Shown here: positions 1 through 12,311 of the stretch, piece by piece | Numbering within the stretch: the stretch's first letter is position 1 | Layout of the letters: each line of letters starts with the position of its first letter | Assembly: GCA_014773175.1 (NCBI GenBank) | Contig: VXCM01000161.1 | Span: 124,001-188,000 of the forward strand | Reading direction: 5' to 3' | Source: Lucifuga dentata | Taxonomy: Eukaryota; Chordata; Actinopteri; Ophidiiformes; Bythitidae | DNA: 64,000 nt | Translations under genes and position numbers: made by a program | Notes under the pieces: generated by a model | Database searches by the model: none | Told to the model about the DNA's origin: nothing | The model's input: only the letters and a program-made list of their open reading frames with translations

Positions 1-575
1 GTATTTGTCATCTCTGATAACAAAAGGAGATCATCAACTAAAGGATATAAGAAGCTGTTTGGTCTGCGGAGAGCTGCAACCTCCCTGCTGTGTCCCTTCT
101 CATCTTCATTTTCCCTAAAGAGCTGTGGGTGTTGTTTCCATTGCTGCTGTACCTTCGGTTTGTTTGAGCCCTTGACTATTTTTGCCCTTGTTGAGATTAA
201 ATGGATGAAAACCGTTTGATTCTAAATTTGCCACATTCCCCTTAGCTAACAACATGAACATCATTGGGACCGGTAACAATCTCTTTGTAAACACAGAAAT
301 TGAGTCCAAACGTTGTACAGCAGCAAAGGCCATTTCCCGTTTTTCTTGGGAGAGGCTCAGAATGCAGTCTGGGCTGAACAAAAAGAGACGAAGAGGCTGG
401 ATATTATAGAAACCACAGTGTAACCGGGATAATGAGCTAGGAAACTGTGGTGCCAATGCTTATTAAAAAACAACATGGATGTCTTGCCCAGAATAACAGA
501 GAAATAGTCTATTATGTCAATCGGGAAATGACAGCATTGTCACTGTTTTGATGGGCAAGAATGCCATGATCATAC
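1..575 (-). other. pigl: pigl intron 3 (partial, runs off left edge)
   Basis: This stretch follows the exon 3 donor on the minus strand. I searched it on both strands for the next PIGL block (the TFDAGGVSGH-type segment) and did not find it, so the remaining exons must lie to the left of the window. A 113-codon minus-strand open frame at 115-456 does not resemble PIGL or any family I recognise. Confidence 0.6.
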
Positions 576-666
576 CATGTTGAAGGAGTGAGCTCTGATG
601 TGCTTCACAATTACAGAAGAGAGCAGTGAGATGCTCCATTCAGCTCTGGGGTCGTCTGGAAGATTT
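576..666 (-). CDS. pigl: pigl coding exon 3
   Basis: The exon is 91 nt. The acceptor is ttccag (AG at 668-667) and the donor is ATG|gtatga. The first base completes a Lys codon; the exon then encodes NLPDDP and ends in an SFNM block that corresponds to the human segment just before VVTFDAGG. It ends in phase 0. Confidence 0.88.
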
Positions 667-2277
667 CTGGAAGGCAAAGGAAAGGACTCTGTTATTATCC
701 CATTTAATATTTAAAAAAGTGTTTTATTTTAAAGACACAACAGGTCTGATGTACAAGTAATGTAAAGCCCTGCACTGAATTCTATAAAACATAAGCATGC
801 TGAGCTGTCTGATGTCTTTCTGAGCAACAGACGTCTGCACGGTGCAGACTGGAAAAGTCTTGGCGTGGAATGCAACACAAGGGAGTGCTAGGAAGTCCGG
901 AGGTTAAGGGTCGGAAGGACCTTAGCATCCTGTTCATCTGAAACTACAGACTGGAGAAAATACAGAGCATACATCACACATTACACATGGTCAGCGCAAT
1001 CTGTTCTCCTACTTAACACGCATGATGGCTACCTGCTTGGCAGAAAACATGTCTGTTTTATCTCTAGAAAATAAATTACTTTCTGCAGTGCTTCACCCTT
1101 CCAAATTGACTCAGAAGACATCAGCTGCTAAAATAAAGAGAGAGGGACTGAAACCTAAGCAGACAAATTGCGACATAACTTGAGAAGCACGCATAAAATG
1201 AACAGTCCAGCTGGGAAAAACTCGACTGGGAAAGTTGAATGAATCCAGCTTGTTTGCCAGTTGATAATTTTCCCTGATTTATGTTGATCAAAAACACAAC
1301 CAAAAGTTACATGACTGAGGAAAACAGATGTATAAACTCCTTGTAGCAACTGAGTCGATGAGATAAAGAAAAAGATCAATTATGGTTGTACGTTTGGATG
1401 TGGGTGGTGCGAGTGACAGCACATGCATCTGTGTGTATGTATAAATGTCAGTGTAAGTGCATAAAGTGGGGAGTGGGTGAGGGTATGTGTCAACAGTTAC
1501 CCTTCCCCACCTCCCTACCCCAACCCCTCCCCTTCACTCCTAACAATGAGCCAGGACAGTTGAGCGAGTAGATGGAAGTGATGGATTAGGCCACAAATCT
1601 ATTGGCTGCAAGAGATGTGAGGGTCAAGCCGGGGTGGATGGAGGAGGGGAAGTGGTGGTGGAGGTGGAGGGTGGCTGTGTCACAGGGAGGAGGGGTGGCG
1701 GGTCAGAAGTTCAGAGATAGGATAGTTTAAAATTGTCTGTCATCAAGTGAATGTACACTTTGATACCAGTGACCTACATTTCATATTGGCTGTGTGTTTT
1801 GTGAGGTAGAACAAAAAGTTTAAAATGTGACTCAGTGAACTCATATAAAATCAGGTTAGATGTTATGTATGTTTAAAAAATATAAACCTAATGTGATTAT
1901 TTCCTTCCTTCAATGAGCAACTAATAGCCTTTTATATCATATTGAGTTCACAGCTTGGCTACACTGTAGTCCTGTCCGTGGTTTTAAGTTGAATTGTTTT
2001 CCACTCTTGCACTTATTCATTTATTATTTCAATTTACAGCTTGACAACCATAGCTAAGCACAATCCTGCAACGAGGGGAAAAAGAAAAATGAACAAAAGA
2101 TAAAAGACACTTGACCTTTCTCAAGCAGGATGCAGGCTGAGTGTCAGCTTCACTATGGCAACTGTGCAAAATGTCCTAGAGTAACCTCACCAGCCCTTCT
2201 TTGTAGCCTTGCATGTGGCTGTCTAATTGCTTGCAGGCATCTGTATGCAGTTGTTGAACTTTGGCCCAGTAAGGGGA

Positions 2278-2315
<38 letters not shown>

Positions 2316-3433
2316 CTGTGTGTGTGTGCATGTGTTTCTGTGTGTGTGTCACAGAGGGCTTGTTTAGTCTGGTCACATGGACCGCAGGCCTCTGGAACTG
2401 CCAGACTTCTGTCCACACAGTCAGATTATATGTCCTGCTGGGAACAGCTGAGATGCCACTACATACTGACTGTACACCCACAATGTCCCATTGTACTAAG
2501 ACAGTTATAACTACAGTAACTACACCACCACACAGATTTTATTACAGACAAATTTAGAAAGGTTTGTGGTTCCAAATTTTGCTACTTTCCACTTCTGTGG
2601 ACAGCAGAATTAGCAGGATTACGAAACTCTGTGGAAGGGTGGGGATGGACTAGAGAAGAACTCATTAAATGTTGGGGCGGATCTAGGAACTTTAAAAATG
2701 ACTTCTTAAAGGACCATACTGGCGATTTATATACAGCCCATATATATATGTTACATTACTGATACCAAAACATAAAACTGTATTTTTTTTTGTTTTTTTC
2801 CTGTTTTTTTTTTTTTTTTTNTTTTTTTTTTTTTTTTTCAAATTCCCTAATCTTTCAAATGTTCAGATGATGCATCCATCTTAAAATTCAATATTTCACC
2901 TGATAACACTTTTGCACTATTGTAGAAGGCACGGTCATGTTAATTTCTCATTAAACGCGCTGTCTTTTCTGGGACTATATTCCCTAGCAGAGACATACAT
3001 TGTCTAACCTGGTTAAAACAAAGCTACTTAGTTTCCTTCTACAAAAACAGAGCAATCTAATGCTTTTTACAGCACTCCATAAGTTGGCTAAGCAAGTATT
3101 TTGGCTATGCAGAAGCCAGTGTATGATGACGAATGTGTAGCTATGGTAAAAACACAGCCAGGTCAGCGAGTCAGCGGCACGGCTGGAACATCTCACCCCT
3201 ATTTACTGTGCCCTGCCACATGCTTTTAAACCAGCTGGAGCCATTCATATCTCTGATCAATGTATATTTAAACCTACAGCAGGGATGCAGTATTAAAGCT
3301 GCGAGGACTGCTGCCTTTTCCATAATACAAACCAGCGCTGATCTCTGTGTTTACATTTGTCTGATCCATGTATGTTTCATGCTGTGAAAAGGTTTTAGGA
3401 CCACAGCTCATGTAATCAGTATGAAATTAGGCC

Positions 3434-3467
<34 letters not shown>

Positions 3468-6400
3468 CAAGAGTTCAGTCTGATGGATAATGTAATCAAC
3501 AAGTGGAATGGTTGGAGTTGTGCAGTGAGCAGACAGAGGTCAGACCAATGCAAGTGGAGAGGCAGCAGAGCGTGCTCAGATCCAGTTTGATCACAATGGC
3601 CCCAACATTCACCAGGGCCCCAAATACTGTCAACACAGCTGTCCTATTCAACTTGCATTAAAGAGAAAATTCCTCTCATCTTGGAGAGCTCACGTGATAA
3701 GTGTGGGGGTGAACAAGTCTCACCCAAAGCTGTCATTGCAAAACACAACCCACGCTGCCCACAGGACTTCTGCTGAAGCTGAAACTTCAACTAAAAAGAA
3801 AAGTCCAGTGGATCCATTGCGATGCATTAGCTTTTTCACATGCCTCTGTAAAGACACACGACACAAAATACATATTAATATCTTAAGCTTTGCTCATTTC
3901 TAATGCATTTTCACATGCTTTGAGACTTTTATTTAAACAAGCCACGACATCTTCAAGTCACGGCACAGAGAGCGGTCAAATCCACTGCCAAAATTTGTAC
4001 TTGTTGGATGAAAGGTGGGACTTGGTGACTTATTACAAGACTGAATGACCCATCAAATGGATTTCTTTAGCAGTGTAAAGGCAAATCCAGCCTGAACACA
4101 CACAAGTGTCAGCTGACTTTCCAGGACACTGCACATTTCTTTGTTGTGTTTGCATTACAATGAAATTAAACTCTATTTAATAGCCAAACCCTAAGCAAAT
4201 ATTTCAAGTCAACAACCTGAGTCCAAGGTTTTGTCCTTTGATAGCATCACAGACAAACCTTGGCTCTGGTTTCACACTTTTTTTTTCCATTTCTGTAGCT
4301 ACTGCTTTTAAGAGCTTGTAATAGTTCACTATACATGAACACTGCATAGGCTATAGTATAATACAAGTATAAGACACCTAGGCTGAGGCTGATGAGTCAT
4401 TTGGACAATGCATGATGTAGGATTTCTACATAACACAAATAAAGCTTTACACTTAAAGTTACGCCAACTTAAAGCAAAAGTTCATCCCAAAGTTAACAGT
4501 CATTATCTGCTAACCCTTATCTGTCACACAAGTTCAAAAGAAGAACATTGAACAGTAATTTTGGCTCTGAAGTTATATATCAGCCTTCACTTTTAATACA
4601 GTTTCCTTAGTGAGAGCAGAGCAGTGAAGAAGATTGCAGACAGGAAGGAAAAGTTAAGTAATGAAGTTTAAGTTGTGATTAAATATTTCACTTTGGTGCA
4701 AATTCCACTCAGATGACTCAAAGAATATCAAATGTTGAAACACACCCCTTATTTAGTAGAATGTTAACTTTATATGCAACAATCAATAGTCAATCAACTA
4801 AAGCAGACAAAACTACAGTATGTGCTCTGCAGTATTTGAAAAAGGAGAAGGATGTTAGGTGCGCAGACACACGTGTGACAATAAATGACATGATGCCTTT
4901 TTGTTTTAATTCACGGCAAAAGGAAGGAGCAACAGCCACACACAGTAAACAGAGGTAATGCTTAGCTAGGATTATTTTGTGTCATCTTTCGAATTCTGTA
5001 GCATTAAACATTAACTTACTATTATGCATTTGACTTGAAAACATGAAAAAAAAAAAAAGAAAGGGCTGGCCATCAACTGTCAGGATGACATTCTTTGTGT
5101 ACATTAAAATGACATGTCAGACAGACAGGGAGAGGTCGAGTCAAGTACTGTATGTACATCTGTGCCAACTTTGGCAGAGAAGGTTAAAAACAAATCCAAA
5201 GTGTGACTAGCCATTTACAGACACATAAAGAAAAAATAGATCAAAATGACCTACATTAGAAGAGCTCACAGTGTTGCCACAATGTATCCCACAGTCCTTG
5301 GCGATTGGCTTCAGCAGACGTGGGAAGAGGAGGAGGGAGAGAGTGAGTGGGGCTGGGGTTCTCAAAAAGCTGATTAGGTGTGTGTTTTGGGCAAACAGCA
5401 CAATACATAGAAGGGGGAAATAGGCTGTGCGGCAGTTCAACAGAAGTGCAGACAGCACTAAGATCAAAGTTTGGCTATGTTCTGTGTGCACAAGATGATA
5501 AAATTGTATGTTTTTAACACACACACACACACAAAATGTTCTCCAGGGCAGACAATCTGGGCAGGCTGCCAGGTTATTGCTGCAAGTTCCAGGTTAGTGC
5601 CAGAGTTCATGCAGCTCTCAAGCTCCTGGTGAGCCAACGTGTAGAGACTCACATGCAGGAGACCCTCAAGTTCTCAGAAACTCAGTACATTTTCAAGGGA
5701 AGCTGCTGAGCTGATCCAAAGGGAAAAAAAAAAAGAAAAAAATTTCAGTAACACCTATTACCACTACTTTCTCTGTAACTTGACCTTGCCAGCAGCCAGA
5801 TTTAGGAGACTGACAGACTTACAGCTGTGTCAACAAAATTTAGAAGAAACTTTATGGCTCCTTGCTCATCACTTTCAGTGTGAGTTTACAATATTATGAG
5901 GTTCCTGTGCAGTCTGTTAGCCATACTGAAATGACTATAGGAGATACTGAGCTGTTTCCACTCTGAGAGGTTGTCAGGTATGTGGCTGAGGTGAATGAAA
6001 GCAATTTTTTCGGAATTTTTCTTTGAACTGTCATGTTGCTGCAACAAAACATCAATACAGGAATGTGATTTGAGTTTCTTCCTACTAATTTACCTACTGC
6101 GAAATCTGTTTCGGTGAAAACATTGACACAAAGTGGCATCCTTCATTTAATTTATCTCTTACAAGTAGACATGCTTGCATTTTACAAAATGAGAACCACA
6201 TACAAGACACCTTAGTGTGTAACCTACTGTACAATTGACCTATAAATCATCAGGCAAGTTTGAAGCTTGTTTTCAACAATGCCAAGGCTACCCGGCTTAT
6301 TGACATCTGGTGAATAAAGTTGGGAACAACTAGCACCAAAATAAATTAGTACTTTAGTGCATAAGATAACTTGATTATTAGGCAATTGTCTCAAAAAAAA

Positions 6401-8790
6401 AAAAAACACTAGCAACCAGCTATATAGTCATTCCCTATCCCCCCGAGGGATCACTGAGATTGCCTTTAATCTTTTCTAAGAAGTTAAAATTCCGTTGTAA
6501 CTAGCTAAACAGGTTGAAGACAGCTTAGTGCACACAAAAACACCTCAGTGGAGCAATAATTACAGGCTTGATCCTTCAAATATTATATTTTCTAATGAAC
6601 ATGAAAGATAAACTGGAACAGTCAGAAAAACTGAGGCTACATGAACATTTAATAGTGTAAATGGATTCAGAAAACTCCACAGAAACAAACTACTGAATGT
6701 AGGGAACACTGTCAAGTTTCAGGAAAGCAATATACAAAACAATATGAAAATATGGAAGTTAATCCAAAATATTGTTTGAATTGCCTTTAAACCTGCTTTT
6801 GAAACTTAATGTGGTGTACTTAGAGGCAGACAGATAGATCAAATGTCAAGCTGGAATTTTAAGGCTGTTTCGGGGGCACTGTGTCCCACAGGGCAGACCT
6901 CTCGGTGCCTCTGAGGCCTTATCATTTATTTCCCCTGTGATAGAGAGCTCATACATCAGGACAGGCTGGACTAGCTCTGTTGTGGTGAGAATGGAGGGGA
7001 GTGATTTGTGGTCTTTTTGTTCTGATTGACTTTGGGTTCTACGGAGAGGGCTGATGGCTCCAACAGACAGACACGCTGAGATCTGATTGATTCCTGAGCA
7101 ACAAAAAACAAGTATTTTCTGCTAAACCTATGCAAGCCAACAAGAATTCTGAATTGACAAGATAATGTATTTTGATGAAATAAACTTTATGGTCAACATG
7201 AATTGCATTGTTGTCATTTGCAGGTTGTGTGTTTTGATTCAGACTGCTGCTTACTTATGGTCAATTATGGTGACGTTGGAGGCTGGTATCCCCAACACGG
7301 CACAGCTGTCGAAAAGTTCTTCTTTACGCTGACTTCCCTGGTTGTAGTAGTGTCCTGTGTAATATTTGGGGGAAAAGTTAGTTCTTTTGTCATAAAAATA
7401 TATAAATACACATCTTAAGTTTGTAAATTGATTTATATGCAAGGGCACTTTGAAACAGGCACCCTGATTTAATTATATTATACCTTGATTACGCACAAAA
7501 TGAATTGGACAGTCATGACACATTTAACTTCATCTCTATAATATCAAGGAGATTTATTTTGAATAAAATAATCTAAACAGTTTTGCAGATTAGAAACATA
7601 ATCCATTAGCACTTTATCTACTACTTTTGTGAACAGGTTTACATACAAAGTCAGCTTTTAGAGTGATTATAAAAGTGTGTTTTAACTTTTTAATGATAAC
7701 ATTTGTCCTATATCTGATTTTTGAGGGACTTTGTGTTTTTATTTTGCTTAAATCTATCATGAAGTGAGAGTGCAGTTCACCCAAATGCCCATGCTCACTT
7801 TTGTTTTTCAGATGTTGGGTACTAAGGTTTGACACTTTTGCTAGAAAAGCTGGTTGCTAATTTTGTCATTTTAAAATTTCCAAACTCCAGCTTCAATGAT
7901 TTTCATTCTTTATTTTTTTTTTCATCATAGTTAAGTTGAAATTTAATTGTGACAAATCAAAGACCAGTTTTCTGAGAAAGTAAAACAATAGCCACCTGCT
8001 TTTGAGCGCAGTTTACTACGTGAATACACCCAGATAAGATTTTAAACACAAATTGTTTTGACCTCTGTCCGTTTTCACAGATATAAATAACACAAAACAT
8101 TATGTTATATTCTTTGAGGGCTGAAACTGATTACTGTCATGATCAATACACCTGCTAAATAGTTTTTACGATTAGATTAATACCTTGAGTACAACGAAGT
8201 AAAACATTATGCAGCATCTCAACTATCAGGAGAGGTTGGGGTATAATACAGGTGTGATTGATCATACCTGTATCAATCAGATATGATTTATTCTTACAGT
8301 CACTTTAGATAAAGAAACAGCCTTATCCCCAAGCCTAATAAAAATCCAAAAATGGTTAATTATTCTTGTTATCTAGAACTGAATCTTGAATGCTTTCTTT
8401 TTGAGACTAACTTTTTTTTCTCTATCCAAAGGTTGATTCAAGAATTATCATCTCTGCAGCTGGCTAACCTAGCCAGTGTTAGTTAGCAGAACGATCAGCT
8501 ACCAGCATACCTTTAGATAAGCACAGCACATGAACACTGGCTTTTAATTCGACGAGTCTTAAAATCGCTGGCGCGAAGAACATGCATTCATCATCCGGAT
8601 GCGCAGTTACAACCAGAGCTCTGACATTAGTGCTGTTCGTGTGCGAAGCGTCCATCTGGCTGTCTTTGTTTGATATAGGATTTATTAAGTCTTTCAGCGA
8701 CTTCAGGAACCTTCGCCGATGTAGATAGTAAATGCATTTTATCCAAATCAGATAGGATAAAACTATGAAAACCACCAGGAAAATATTCAT
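576..8790 (-). CDS. pigl: pigl, GlcNAc-PI de-N-acetylase (5' part of gene, exons 1-3)
   Basis: PIGL removes the acetyl group from GlcNAc-phosphatidylinositol on the cytoplasmic face of the ER, the second step of GPI-anchor synthesis. Three minus-strand exons join in frame: 8790-8511, 7354-7255 and 666-576 (471 nt, 157 codons, ending in phase 0). The protein starts with a hydrophobic signal-anchor (residues about 3-22). Next come a basic stretch and the LmbE/PIG-L zinc-site motif AHPDDE (residues 63-68) with FFAP just after it. Exon 2 adds a HYYNQG block and a VLGIP block, and exon 3 adds LPDDP; all have direct counterparts in human PIGL, in the same order. The family is about 250 residues long, so roughly the last 95 residues are missing to the left. 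The gene is head to head with ncor1, as in human. Some 5' UTR is expected above 8790 but its limits are not visible. Confidence 0.93.
1620..1720 (+). repeat. G-rich purine tract
   Basis: The plus strand has clustered runs of G separated by short A/T/GA spacers (ggaggagggg, ggtggtggagg, gggaggaggggtgg). Several runs of two to four G could fold as a G-quadruplex. It sits inside pigl intron 2. Confidence 0.5.
2281..2350 (+). repeat. (TG)n microsatellite
   Basis: About 70 bases of mostly alternating T and G, interrupted by tttctg and tgca, lie in pigl intron 2. The long Cys/Val and His/Thr open frames across it are artefacts of the repeat. Confidence 0.95.
3434..3467 (+). repeat. (AG)n microsatellite
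   Basis: An AG dinucleotide run with one AAA interruption, in pigl intron 2. Confidence 0.9.
7255..7354 (-). CDS. pigl: pigl coding exon 2
   Basis: The exon is 100 nt. The acceptor is acacag (AG at 7356-7355) and the donor is CATAA|gtaagc. It enters with one base carried from exon 1 (phase 1) and leaves with two. It encodes HYYNQG, then a Lys/Glu-rich helix, then VLGIP and an IIDHK end, closely matching the second block of human PIGL. Confidence 0.92.
8511..8790 (-). CDS. pigl: pigl coding exon 1 with start codon
   Basis: The exon is 280 nt from ATG (8790-8788) to the donor AAAG|gtatgc. The start is preceded by aata, giving A at -3. The ATG is followed at once by a membrane-anchor helix, as expected for PIGL, and later by AHPDDE at residues 63-68. 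The exon ends with LCLSKG, where the last Gly codon is split in phase 1. Confidence 0.93.
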
Positions 8791-9640
8791 TATTTTTTTC
8801 CCCCGTTAGCATAAACAACCCGGGTAAAGACAAAGGGTCTAGATGTAAAAGGTTCCACGTAAAAATAATTATCTCGTCTGTCTGAAGCACCCAGCATCCA
8901 ACAATACTACTTTATCAATGAATGCAATATGTATCACCATTTACATCAATAAAGTCATATCTGACGACTTTTAATACCACATTGGTGTGTTTTGCTTACT
9001 TTGAAGCCAACGTTCATTTGTATATAAACAAAACTCAGTGGGAGTAAAAGTCAATGGACATGATTCAAAATAGTTTTATGGAATTATTTGTGAAATTATT
9101 AGAATACAAAAGAACCTAAAATTTGAGGCAAGTTAATATAAATCTATCAAAATTTGTTTTTAGGAAAATTACAACCACCAGGAGCTTTACAGCGTGTGCG
9201 GGAAAGATTTAGCTGTAACACCTTATTGTCCTTGCAGATATGTAAAACATTCAAACTTTAAAAATCTGAGTATTTTTTCAAGAAGGGATATAATAGTCCC
9301 TTCACTTTAAATAACATCTTGAGAACCACTTCTTACGTTAACATGTATATTTGTAAAGGAATGCTTGCACTCTGCGGTTTTGACGGAGTAGAAAAAATTA
9401 TGTGTTACTGTCAGGACATCGACCGACAAACGCGGCGCAGCCTTATAGTCTGCTCAGTAGTCCATAGTCCGTAACCCGCGGAATTACAATCAACAATTGA
9501 GAGTTCTTTTTGCACAGGGATATCTTTCTCTCCCTTCGCTGTATTTCCCGAATACGAGGTGAGTATAAATCGCTCATATGACGCAAAACAATACGTAAAA
9601 TTTGCACGCTATTTAAGCGCAGCAGTCTACGCTGAAAATC
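8791..9640. promoter_or_regulatory. Divergent pigl/ncor1 promoter region
   Basis: This is the interval between the pigl start codon (leftward) and the probable first ncor1 exon (rightward). It holds the only local cluster of CpG dinucleotides (around 8,550-8,650 and 9,420-9,660). A TATA-like ctatttaag lies at 9,609-9,617. I infer a shared divergent promoter because the same head-to-head arrangement exists in human. No TSS is visible directly. Confidence 0.55.
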
Positions 9641-9677
9641 TGCTTTGCAAGATGGCGACGTGGTTGAGAATTCAAAG
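9640..9677 (+). other. ncor1: Probable non-coding first exon of ncor1
   Basis: The sequence AAGATGGCG at 9,649-9,657 matches the YY1 element often found just downstream of TSSs in TATA-poor promoters. About 30 bases upstream lies a TATA-like ctatttaag. A consensus donor, CAAAG|gtgaga, follows at 9,677/9,678. The exon start is a guess. The ATG inside it (9,652) would open only a short upstream frame unless spliced in frame. Confidence 0.5.
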
Positions 9678-9708
9678 GTGAGATACAGGCTAAGTTAGCT
9701 AGCTAGCG

Positions 9709-9738
9709 ACAACAACAACAACAACAACAACAACAACA
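9709..9738 (+). repeat. (ACA)10 trinucleotide repeat
   Basis: Ten uninterrupted ACA units lie about 30 bases after the presumed first ncor1 donor. Confidence 0.95.
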
Positions 9739-11139
9739 TCTTAAACGGCATCTCACTGCATTGAAGTGCTGAAGTTTTATCTGCTCTTAGGTTGACGTAT
9801 CTTATTGTACGTATTTTTGGTGCATATCCGGAAAGGGTTTATGTTGTGGTAATAGACCCATCCCCCAATATAAGCTACAAATCCAATTGCGTTTACATGA
9901 CAGCATGGTGTTCAAGAATAACAATAACAACACAGTATGTCTCAGTATGGGGCCATGGAGTTCACCTTGAATACTACAGCGATCACTGTAACTGATTTCT
10001 AAATTTAACTTTACTAAGAACTTCACGGTGAAATGATGAAAGCTGGCCAGGGCAGGATGACTTCATAAACTGAAGATGCATTCCACTGCTGGCACATATA
10101 GCTGAAACTATCACAACAGTTATCATTTAACACTGTTGGACGGGTTTTATAGTGATAGGGGAGCACCCTGAAGCGTGTGTACTGTATATGCTAGAAACTA
10201 TAAGCTCATATAGTACGTATTGTACTGTAAAAAATACAGTGTGAAACCAGCGTAACTACACGAGTGTGCCCAGGTTAAAGAGGGGCATACATTGAAATAT
10301 ACAAAATAGAAATAACTGTCCTGACTGAATTTTGAGATGGTCTTATAAAAGGTTTCTATTTTTTTGCAAGTTAACACAAAGATGAGCTTAGATGCCCAGA
10401 AGATGTGGCTAGCAAGTTAACTAACTGGGATTGCAAACACTGATTCTGGTGATAATCAAGAACTGTTATGCTAAAGCAAATGCTTTGAGTAATTAGAAGG
10501 CATCCAGAGAACACATACTCTGCTGATATGTTAATAATAGAAAATAGATTTTTTTGTAACTGTGCCCAGATCTGCAGCAAATACATATTAAATATGTTTT
10601 AATTCTTTATTCAAGGAAGTGTATAAGTTCATAACGAAATAGTGAAAATATTCATAAATGCTCTATCTTGCACTGTTAAGCTTTCCTGGATAAACATTTG
10701 CATCTGCACCAAAAACTGATCATTTTTTCATTGGTCTATGGCCTAAATTTTCCAAATGCCACTGCAGTCTGTTATTAAATTTTTCATATACCAAACAATT
10801 GGGACCAGAAACATAACAAACCTGGCTTGTACTTATTAACTCCTAGAGTTATTACAATCCTCACAAGCAGGATTTTTGTCAGTATGGCCCTATATGTTTA
10901 GCTTCTTTTCGCAATGCAAGTTAAATAATACCGTTCATCATGTGATATTGTACTAATTGCTGTATGAAAGATCACAGTTTTAGTTGCTCTTTGCTACAAT
11001 GAAGTCAGACATCAGGATCAGTGAGAACAGTGACTCTGGAGCTGTCCTGCTCATGGTCATTTGAGATGGGGATGCTGCTGACCCAAAGGCTTGACCCCAG
11101 GTTTTCTGTTTTAAGGTATAATCTGTCCAACCACAGGCC

Positions 11140-11185
11140 CACCATGCTGCTTGCGAATTTCCTATGGGGGTCAATAAAGTCTTAT
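11140..11185 (+). mobile_element. LINE-like 3' tail fragment
   Basis: The motif aatttcctatgggggtcaat followed by aaagtctta resembles the common 3' end of fish L2/CR1-type LINEs (aatttcc..ggg.tcaataaagt). No open reading frame accompanies it, so it would be a 5'-truncated copy. Confidence 0.4.
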
Positions 11186-11250
11186 CTTCAGCCCCTGCAG
11201 GAGGGAAGTGCAGTTTTTCTTTGTTCATGGGAAGCTAAATAAAGCAAAAA

Positions 11251-11274
11251 TCCAATATATATCTATATATTGGA
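11251..11274. repeat. AT-rich palindrome
   Basis: The 11-base arms tccaatatata and tatatattgga are perfect inverted copies separated by tc. Confidence 0.85.
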
Positions 11275-12051
11275 TATAATATATATTGTAATATATGCAG
11301 ATTAGCAGTAATGAAACCTCACTGTAAAGATTATACATACTCCCAACATTTTAACAACACCAGTGCAACAAGTTTTGTTTCATGTTGCTCTGATTGTAAG
11401 CTACACTAATATTAATCTTATTACTGTACCTATCTAGCTCCCTAATTTTCAGCGCCATTTTTATTCATTTATATTGATTTATATTTTGTGCAATGATATG
11501 CTACACAAGGCTTTGAGAAACAAATCTTGTTTTTTAGTTTGCAGTGTTGTAAAGCCGTTAAACTCACAAGTAAACAAATAGGCTACTGTCTGAGTTCAGT
11601 ATAATTGAGAATTTTAGCAACACATGCAACAGTTTTAAAATTACAAGTATAACTTTCCTTTATGCGACAGGCTAGAGAAGGCTATATACGAGTCTTCTCT
11701 AGCTAGTAGTCATTAGGAAAGTCATATGACAGGAAATTGAGAAGCTGCATTGTCTTTAAGGTGGGTGTTAGTGTTTTTAATATTTTGAAGTACTTGATGT
11801 GCTGCTGCTGATGCCCAAAGTTACAAAATAAATGACCAGAGTTTCTTTTAAAGTGCATTTAGAGTTTTTGGCCTTTTTGTTTGATCTATAAACTTAAAAT
11901 TTCTTTGTCTCAAATTAGAGAGTCGCTTCATTTCAGCTGGTTTGTTCTCCCTCAGTGTTTGGCATAGAGCCTAGATGTGCAGCTGAAAATGAGATGTAGC
12001 CATATAGGGTTGTTCCTGGCTCAAAATGAGGCGGAGGTGGTACCATCCTGA

Positions 12052-12311
12052 CAGGGTCAGATTGGGCTCCTAATTTTTACCGGAAATTTAAGGTGTCTGG
12101 GGGAGTGGTAATTGCCTACTGTTTCTCTGTGCCACCCTTTCTCTTTTTAGAATCCATTTTTCATCTAAGCGCCACTTTTTTAAAAAAAATATTAAAATTA
12201 TATTTGGTTTGTTTTAGTTAATTTTAATTAATATTATATTGTGCAGTGCAAAGGACACTAGCCGGCCCACCGGGAAAAGTCCTGACTCTCCCGATGGCCA
12301 ATCCGACCCTG
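12052..12311. mobile_element. Non-autonomous hAT-like element, 260 bp, with 8-bp TSD
   Basis: The left end starts cagggtcagattgg and the right end, reverse-complemented, starts cagggtcggattgg (13 of 14 match). The 8-base sequence catcctga flanks both ends exactly (12,044-12,051 and 12,312-12,319). An 8-bp target duplication with CAGGG-type ends is characteristic of hAT transposons. There is no room for a transposase. Confidence 0.85.

Larger units (their letters stand above)
667..7254 (-). other. pigl: pigl intron 2 (6.6 kb), simple repeats only
   Basis: I found no exon-like conserved reading frame in this intron. It holds a G-rich purine tract (about 1,620-1,720), a TG microsatellite (2,281-2,350), a poly-T run with one N (2,790-2,838) and a GA microsatellite (3,434-3,467). 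The rest is AT-rich sequence in which I see nothing. Confidence 0.7.

Noticed and set aside
115..456. 113-codon minus-strand open frame at the left edge
   Set aside because: It does not resemble the next PIGL block or any family I know, and it lies in the expected intron.
2130..2557. Overlapping long open frames rich in Cys/Val and His/Thr
   Set aside because: They are translations of the TG microsatellite and have no conserved domain.
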